Shown piece after piece: positions 58,874 through 64,000 of a DNA stretch of 64,000 bases. Position 1 is the first letter of the stretch, and every line of letters begins with the position of its first letter. The notes beneath the pieces were generated by a model, which did no database searches, was not told where the DNA came from, and saw only the letters and a list, made by a program, of their open reading frames with translations. The translations under genes and the position numbers were made by a program. The DNA is from Lotus japonicus (Eukaryota > Streptophyta > Magnoliopsida > Fabales > Fabaceae), in contig NC_080044.1 of assembly GCF_012489685.1 (NCBI RefSeq), positions 49,538,964-49,602,963 on the forward strand, read 5' to 3'.

Positions 58874-59094
58874 ATGCGCACTTAGACTTTTCCCCGATTC
58901 CTCACGCCAGTGAGAGTCGGTCTGATGCCACGGGCGACAGCGCTCGAAGCTTTCTTTCCTTGGGTATAACGGTTCCTTCGCAGCCCTCTCTCCTGACTTT
59001 ATCTTCTTATCTCGCCGCTTACCACCTTCTCCTTTCTATTTACTTGGTTTTCCTTCCAACGATGCATCCCTCTAATCGCCCTCCTTTTCCATTT

Positions 59095-60102
59095 TTACAT
59101 GTTTTTGAAAGCATCATCCTCCTCGTCCAAAATGTAAGTGTTTGCCCTCGCGCGGATCTCTGCCATCGACCGAGCCGGCTTTCGGCTCAACTTGCTGTTC
59201 AGTTTTCCTGACTGCAGCCCGTTCTTGAAAGCACGCGCACAAGCATGTGGTTCTGACTCCTCAATTTTAACAGACGCCGCACTGAATTGTTTCACGTACT
59301 GCTAATTCAGAGTTTCTCCGTCTGACTGGCAGACATTGTATAAGTCCTCTATCGTAACCTGCTTGCTCTTGCTTGCGGAGAACTGAACAAGGAACTTTGA
59401 CGAGAAATCGCGGAAGTTCGCGATAGATCCGCGAGGAAAAGTCGTGAACCAAGCCATCGTCGTCCCTTTAAAAGTTGAAGGGAACATTGTGCACTTCACC
59501 GCATCAGAAGCTGCACTTATCACCATCTTCGTGTTGAAATACAGCAGGTGCTCCTTGGGATCGGCCTTGCCACTATACGCTTCCAGAACGAGGTTCTTCA
59601 TGTTGTCCGGAATAGCCACCTCCCTCACCGCTGCTAAGAACGGCTCAAACTCCGCCACGGCTTCGGCTTCACGCTCTCCTTCGTCTTGTTGCTCGACACG
59701 ATAATACTCCAACTACTCATGTAAGTAATCGTTCCGCTGCCGTATGTCATCGACACTTCGGATCAGACGCTGCCAATCTCGACCGGTGATCGAAGCTTGT
59801 GGCAGCGGTGTTCCTTCCCTTGAGGCTCCTGGCGAGTGTGTTGGTGACCTCTGTTGCTCCGGTGAGGACAGCGGAGAAGGCAAAGGAGATGTCGGAGAAG
59901 GAGGAGGTGGAGGCGGTGGAGGTGGAGGAGGAGTCAATTGCTCAGACTCGTCGCGGCGGACCTGTTCGAGTCGTGGCCTGCCTCTCACGCGACGCGGTGG
60001 CGAACCGCGCCGCCGCGCCGCCTCTCCTGCTCTCCGTCGCGTCTTCGATGACGTGTCTCCATCAGACTTCCCAAGCGAACCAAGAACTAAACCAAAATCC
60101 AA
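59095..60102 (-). pseudogene. gag: Tat-like Gag with in-frame stops
   Basis: Minus-strand reading from ATG 60102. The product starts with a basic/proline-rich N-terminus, including a run of about 12 prolines. The retrotransposon gag domain follows (YSGKADPKEHLLYFNTKM, GTTMAWFTTFPRGSIANF), then a helical region (AFKNGLQSGKL). In-frame stops at 59713-59715 and 59302-59304, and a stop at 59095-59097 followed by a frame change, separate it from the protease frame. It lies about 100 bases after the 5' LTR and primer site. Confidence 0.75.
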
Positions 60103-60185
60103 AAAACGAAGAGAATCACGCAGAAAGTCGAACTCCTCTCTACCAAATCACAATCCACGTAGTCCGGGAATCGAAGTCTACCGAT

Positions 60186-60202
60186 CCCGACAGACGGCGC
60201 CA
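60186..60202 (-). promoter_or_regulatory. Primer binding site of Tat-like element
   Basis: Minus-strand TGGCGCCGTCTGTCGGG begins two bases inside the right LTR. The TGGCGCC start (complement of a ...GGCGCCA tRNA end) is common in Tat/Athila-lineage elements. The exact tRNA is not assigned. Confidence 0.8.
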
Positions 60203-60204
60203 AA

Positions 60205-60527
60205 TGTTCTATCCAAGAACATAGAGATGAGGTACAGTATCCATAGTGAGAGGATCGTGATGTGAGAATCTAGAGAGAGTTTTAGAGTGTAACCGCTTAG
60301 AGAGAGAGAAAAAAACTGAATTTCAAGCTTGTATTTCTCAAATGAGCTAAGAGTCTCTTACAATTGGTAACCGTCCCCTATTTATAGATTTAGGGGTTGG
60401 GCTTGGCGCCCCTAGCTTCTCTTAATAAGCCAGTTGGGCCTCCCGGGAGAAGGCCCAATTTCCTGGCTCATATGTCGCCCCGGGCTGGCGCGCCTGGACG
60501 AGGGACCCTAGGGTCTCACCCGGTCCA
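60205..60527 (-). repeat. Tat-like 5' LTR
   Basis: 323 bp; its inner edge (plus-strand left) abuts the primer site, which fixes the element's orientation. Confidence 0.88.
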
Positions 60528-60781
60528 GTGAAAAACCTCACAACTCTTCTTTCATCCTTCAGTTTCTATTTTAATCTATTTCCCACCTCACCTTCCTTAC
60601 TACCTCAAACCACATGTCCACTATACCAAATTATACATAAAATATTTCACATAAATAAACCACATATACTTATTAAAATACCTTACCACGTGATTTTACT
60701 CAAAATAAAATAGTGAGACTGTTTTAAATAAAATAAAACATAGATTAGCCTATAAGCTGAAAATTGGGGTGTTACATCATT

Positions 60782-61130
60782 CACCTTCTGAAAATTTTTA
60801 GTTGTTGTCTTGCATATGTTGGATGCATCAATGGACTTAAAAAAATTGTACCCTTAGGACTATTTACCATTAAGTTAAGTATAGACCTCCGCCTTCAATC
60901 CGTCCAGCCATCAATCAAAATTGTGCATCTTGTTTTTCTTCAACAAGCTTTGTTCACGATCGAACATATGGTTATGCAGTAAATCATAAAATTAATTCAA
61001 AATATTTTATTTGATTAAATGCTTGCCAAAACGTTTATGTTTGATGGCATTATTCCATAAATGATGAGAAAATTAGATCAAATAGCAATAAAAGATAAAC
61101 CCTAGGAAATCAACATGGTTTCCCTAAGTT
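60782..61130 (-). pseudogene. hAT copy D, right piece (DUF659 part)
   Basis: Continues copy D after the tcatt duplication. The minus strand has the degraded DUF659 start (equivalents of the WTDR and SPKGT segments) and then runs into the H3 flank. The match to 10280-10620 (copy B) is clear. Confidence 0.75.
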
Positions 61131-61141
61131 TTTTTTGTAAC

Positions 61142-61320
61142 AAACAACCCTAAGGCTTCTTGCCTTTAATCCTACGAGCGAGCTGAATGTCCTTTAGAAT
61201 GATTGTGACCTTCTTGGCATGAATGACACAGAGGTTAGTGTCCTCGAAAAAAACAACCAGATACGCCTCGACGACCACCTGAAGAGCCCAGACGACGCTG
61301 CTCTGGAAGCGAAGATTAAC
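61142..61320 (-). pseudogene. Histone H3 C-terminal fragment (minus, unit 2)
   Basis: The minus-strand frame includes [13 protein letters not shown], then [13 protein letters not shown], then KDIQLARRI and KGKKP with a stop. One base change in a T run disturbs the frame before EDTN. It is homologous to the fragment at 10640-10745 but longer on its inner side. Confidence 0.85.
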
Positions 61321-61345
61321 CTCATCATCATAGTCAGAGCAGCGC

Positions 61346-61505
61346 TGTATGGGCTCTTCAGGTGGCCGCCGATATGTATCTGGTTGTTTTGTTCGAGGAC
61401 ACTAACTTCTATGTCATTCATGCCAAGAGGGTCATCATCATGCTCAAGGACATTCATCTCGCTCGTAGGATAAGAGACGAGAAGCCTTATGGTTGTTTGT
61501 TGCAA
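61346..61505 (+). pseudogene. Histone H3 C-terminal fragment (plus, unit 2), fused to hAT flank
   Basis: The frame reads [19 protein letters not shown], then VIHAKRV and [14 protein letters not shown]. Here the histone stop is absent and the frame stays open to 61604, continuing into the hAT-side flank (YGCLLQK...). It is inverted relative to 61142-61320. Confidence 0.85.
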
Positions 61506-62164
61506 AAAACACTTAGGAAAGCCATGCTGATTTCCTATGGTTTATCTTTTATTGTTGTTCAATCTAGTTTTCTCATCATTTATGGAATAATGTATCAAAT
61601 ATAAACTTTTTGGCAAGCAGTTAATCAAATAAAATATTTTGAATTAATGTTTATGATTTACTGCATCACCATATGTTCGATCGTGAACAAAACTTGTTGG
61701 AGAAAAACAAGATGCACAATTATGATTGATGGATGGACGGATAGAAGGAGGAGGTGTATACTTAATTTTATGGTAAGTAGTCCTAAGGAAACATTTTTTT
61801 AAGTTCATTGATGCATCAAGCATATACAAGTCAACTAATAAAAAAATTCAGATGGTGAATGATGTTGTTGTGGAAGTTGGTGAGGAAAATGTGATTCAGA
61901 TTGTCACAGACAATGCTGTAAACTACCAAGAAGCTAGTGATTTGTTAATGAAAAAGAGAAAGAATTTTTATTGGACACCTTGGGCAGCTCATTGCATAGA
62001 CCTAATGCTGGAGGACTTTAAGAAGAAGGTACCCCTTCACAAAAAGACAATTGCACGTGGTAAGAAAATAACCAATATCATTTATGTCAGGGTTGGTCTT
62101 ATAAGTCTATTTCATCACTTTACTAAAGGTGGTTATTTGATTAGACCAAGGGCTACACGCTTTG
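61506..62164 (+). pseudogene. hAT transposase, DUF659 part (copy E, left piece)
   Basis: The best-preserved N-terminal part in the window. The open frame 61852-62169 has NVIQIVTDNAVNYQEASDLL, TPWAAHCIDLMLEDF, IARGKKITNIIYVRVG and RPRATRF, typical of DUF659 hAT transposases. Upstream, the WTD-region (61720-61850) is present but broken by small changes. It is interrupted at 62164 by the Cassandra element and resumes at 63028. Confidence 0.85.
62160..62164. repeat. Target-site duplication of Cassandra TRIM (left, ctttg)
   Basis: ctttg recurs at 63023-63027. Joining the two flanks restores the hAT text seen in copies C and D (ctttgctac). Confidence 0.93.
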
Positions 62165-62394
62165 TGTGACACCCGGGGCCGACGAGGGCGGGGAGTGATC
62201 GTCGGTGCAGTGAGGCACGGACAAGGAGCGGCTCCTGGCAGGCTTCTAGGCGGAGGGGCACATGAATGAACCGATCTCACACCCGAATAAGAGGTATTCC
62301 GAGACTGTATAGGGATGGACTATACAGTTGAGGAGGGCATAAAAGATTTGATTGGTACTACTCATAACAACAAGTTGCAACTTCTTTTCGGGAG

Positions 62395-62470
62395 CCCAAC
62401 TCATAAGAACTCCATGGTTAAGTGTGCTAGCCTTGGAGCAATATTATGATGGGTGACCTACTAGGAAGTT
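62395..62470 (+). other. 5S rRNA-derived segment in Cassandra 5' LTR
   Basis: Text such as agaactccatggttaagtg and gatgggtgacctactaggaa matches the plant 5S rRNA internal promoter region (A box near 62417-62434, C box near 62448-62470). The equivalent in the 3' LTR is about 62859-62934, where the C box is closer to true 5S (gggtgacctcctgggaag). It probably gives or once gave Pol III transcription of the element. It is not a functional 5S gene. Confidence 0.9.
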
Positions 62471-62560
62471 TTCCCAGGAAGCGCGCGAGTGAGGACAAAG
62501 CGTGCTGAAAAGACTCGGGTTGTTACTGTGAGGTCAGTCATCAAGTCAGGATGTTACAAA

Positions 62561-62572
62561 TGGTATCAGAGC
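62561..62572 (+). promoter_or_regulatory. Primer binding site of Cassandra
   Basis: TGGTATCAGAGC, tRNA-Met type, two bases after the 5' LTR. Confidence 0.92.
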
Positions 62573-63027
62573 CGACCTCTCCCAGTACGGTGTGGTTCGG
62601 GGACGAACCAAGCGGAAACTGGTGGGCCTGTGACGCCCGGGGCCGACGAGGGCGGGGAGTGATCGCCGGTGCAGTGAGGCACGGACAAGGAGCGGCTCCT
62701 GGCAGGCTTTTAGGCGGAGGGGCACATGAATGAACCGATTTCACACCCGAACAAGAGGTATTCCGAGACTGTATAGGGATGGACTATACAGTTGAGGAGG
62801 GCATAAAAGATTTGATTGGTACTACTCATAACAACAAGTTGCAACTTCTTTTCGGGAGCCCAACTCATAAGAACTCCATGGTTAAGTGTGCTAGCCTTTG
62901 AGCAATATTATGATGGGTGACCTCCTGGGAAGTTTTCCCAGGAAGCGCGCGAGTGAGGACAAAGCGCGCTGAAAAGACTCGTGTTGTTACTGTGAGGTCA
63001 GCCGTCAAGTCATGATGTTACACTTTG

Positions 63028-64000
63028 CTACTTCTTCCTTGGCATTGGGATGCTTGCAAGAAAAAAAATGCATTGTGGAAAATGGTTAACTCTAAAGAAT
63101 GGATAGGTAGTCGGTTTGCGAAAACTAAAGATGAGAACTCTATTGAAAAATTAGTTACTGATAAGGGGTTTTGGAAAGATACATTGAATTGTTTGAGGGA
63201 TGGTTATTCTCTTACAAAAGTGTTGCGCATAGTGGATTCAGATCAGAAGCCAGCCATGGGATGCATTTATGAAGAAATGGATAAGTGTAAGGAGATGATT
63301 AAATCTAACTTCAATGGCATTCTGAGAAGGTACGTCCTAAATGACATTCGTTTAGCTTAATTGTTAACTTATAGTCTTAGACTCTTAGTTTGAGAACTAA
63401 CTCTGTTATTTGTTTTGTTTTTACATTCTTTAATTTAGTTATAAGCCTATATTGGAGATCATTGATCATAGATGGGCCAATCAGTTGTATAGGCCTCTGC
63501 ATGCTGCAGGCCTCTACCTTAACCCAATGTTGCACTATGTAGAAGGATTTAAAGTTGACTATGAAGTTAAGAGAGGGCTATATGATAGCCAAGAAAAGAT
63601 GACGAGTAGAGACATAACTTTGATAAATTTGATTAATGGCCAATGTGATAGTTTTGAGAACAAATTAGGTTTTTTTGGTAGTGAATTAGATATTGTTGGG
63701 CTCCAAAATAAAACTTCAGAAAATTGTTGGAATTCATATGGTGGTCAATTTCTTGAGTTGCAGAAGTTGGCTATTTGAATATTGAGCTTAACATGTAGCT
63801 CCTCTGGTTGTGAGCGCAATTAGAGTGCTTTTGAGAGGGTAAGATTTCATATTCATAATGAAATGTTTTTTGTGTTTTCAACTTTGTTTAGGAGTCACTT
63901 ATTTCTTAATTTATTTTGTAATTATTCAGGTGAACACCAAGAAAAGAAATCGTTTAATGCAAAAGACGATGAATGATGTAGTATTTGTGATGACTAACTC
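63028..64000 (+). pseudogene. hAT transposase C-terminal half (copy E, right piece)
   Basis: It continues with GSRFAKTKDENSIEKLVTD (open 63025-63360), a stop and a short non-coding stretch with AT-rich sequence (possibly an intron, 63361-63450). Next is the HYVEGFKVDYEV / DSFENKLGFFG exon (63452-63778). As in copy A, a stop (here TGA) follows KLAI and a TAG replaces the dimerisation-domain Trp. A 91-bp GT-AG intron (63839-63929) is then followed by the KKRNRLMQK-type 3' exon, cut by the window end. Both stops being at the same codons as copy A shows common descent from an already defective copy. Confidence 0.85.

Larger units (their letters stand above)
52803..60527 (-). mobile_element. Tat-like Ty3/Gypsy element, minus strand, pol mostly deleted
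   Basis: Two 323-bp LTRs (52803-53125 and 60205-60527; about 10 differences by eye) are bracketed by gtgaa at 52798-52802 and 60528-60532. The primer site next to the right LTR and the gag and protease frames are on the minus strand, so the 5' LTR is on the right. Only the start of the RT region remains. A plus-strand (antisense) gene of the 'putative gypsy type transposon' family occupies the 3' half. Antisense extra genes near the 3' end are known in Tat-lineage elements. Confidence 0.85.
50997..60776 (-). mobile_element. Probable solo LTR (about 2 kb), split by a Tat-like element
   Basis: The termini are tgtaacaccctc and ggggtgttaca (TG...CA), with a perfect tcatt duplication at 50992-50996 and 60777-60781. 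The element's own sequence is 50997-52797 and 60533-60776, about 2.05 kb, without primer site or ORFs, which fits one LTR. Minus orientation is preferred because that strand has the cctctttcc / ctagggttt / aaggtaaggg order seen in Tekay LTR leaders. The family is not certain. Confidence 0.7.
62165..63022 (+). mobile_element. Cassandra TRIM retrotransposon (858 bp)
   Basis: Two LTRs of 394 bp (62165-62558 and 62629-63022; about 13 differences by eye) flank a 70-bp interior with primer site TGGTATCAGAGC and a short purine-rich tract before the 3' LTR. There is no coding sequence, so it depended on enzymes of another element. Each LTR carries a 5S rRNA-like segment, the defining feature of Cassandra. 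Ends are TGTGAC...GTTACA. Confidence 0.95.

Noticed and set aside
59744..60265. 173-codon plus-strand ORF opposite gag
   Set aside because: Antisense of the proline/arginine-rich Gag N-terminus and runs into the LTR.
62395..62470. 5S rRNA gene
   Set aside because: It is a diverged partial 5S match inside both Cassandra LTRs, with element-specific flanks and 5-bp target duplication.

Overview
This is a plant nuclear window, most likely from a papilionoid legume. The reasons are SIRE/Maximus-type Copia elements with a long env-like ORF, Tekay-type chromovirus LTRs, Tat-type Gypsy remnants, a Cassandra TRIM carrying 5S-derived sequence, and a TIR element whose ends match a family I recall as common in legume genomes. 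I see no intact host gene. Nearly all of the 64 kb is a nest of transposable elements. Family names come from recognised protein motifs and terminal structure, not from a search.

Layout. 1-2400 holds a MITE-like repeat, an AT microsatellite, a minus-strand Tekay-like LTR fragment and a broken hAT transposase 3' part. 2404-6851 is a TIR element with 9-bp target duplications. It was invaded by a minus-strand LINE (ORF1 remnant with RRM and AT-hooks), which was in turn invaded by a 290-bp hAT MITE with a perfect 8-bp duplication. 7745-8950 has an orphan promoter-like segment followed by three diverged copies of a block with a splice-flanked 35-nt mini-exon. From 9476 to the right edge runs an alternating inverted array of hAT transposase fragments, (-)(+)(-)(+), with inverted pairs of histone H3 C-terminal pseudogene fragments at both head-to-head junctions.

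Two large nests interrupt this hAT/H3 array. Nest 1 (11932-50133) is a Tekay solo LTR (TSD tccta). It is split by a SIRE tandem, LTR-internal-LTR-internal-LTR (12132-46162, TSD cctag). The middle LTR of that tandem is split by a gag-only Tekay element (28880-34867, TSD gagtt). Nest 2 (50997-60776) is a probable solo LTR (TSD tcatt) split by a minus-strand Tat-like Gypsy element (52803-60527, TSD gtgaa). A Cassandra TRIM (62165-63022, TSD ctttg) sits in the last hAT fragment. Every terminal duplication was read directly from the sequence, so the order of insertion is well supported.

The SIRE copies have gag, pol (protease, integrase, RT, RNase H), an env-like ORF and a 130-codon antisense ORF downstream of env. 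gag and pol lie in different frames (+1) in every copy. The antisense ORF has its own well-placed TATA box and is intact and identical in both internal regions, while env is broken differently in each and pol is broken in the second. A 100-N gap at 18686-18785 is flanked by a ~4.94-kb near-perfect direct duplication. This is best explained as an assembly artefact, because removing it makes the two SIRE internal regions agree in length to the base.
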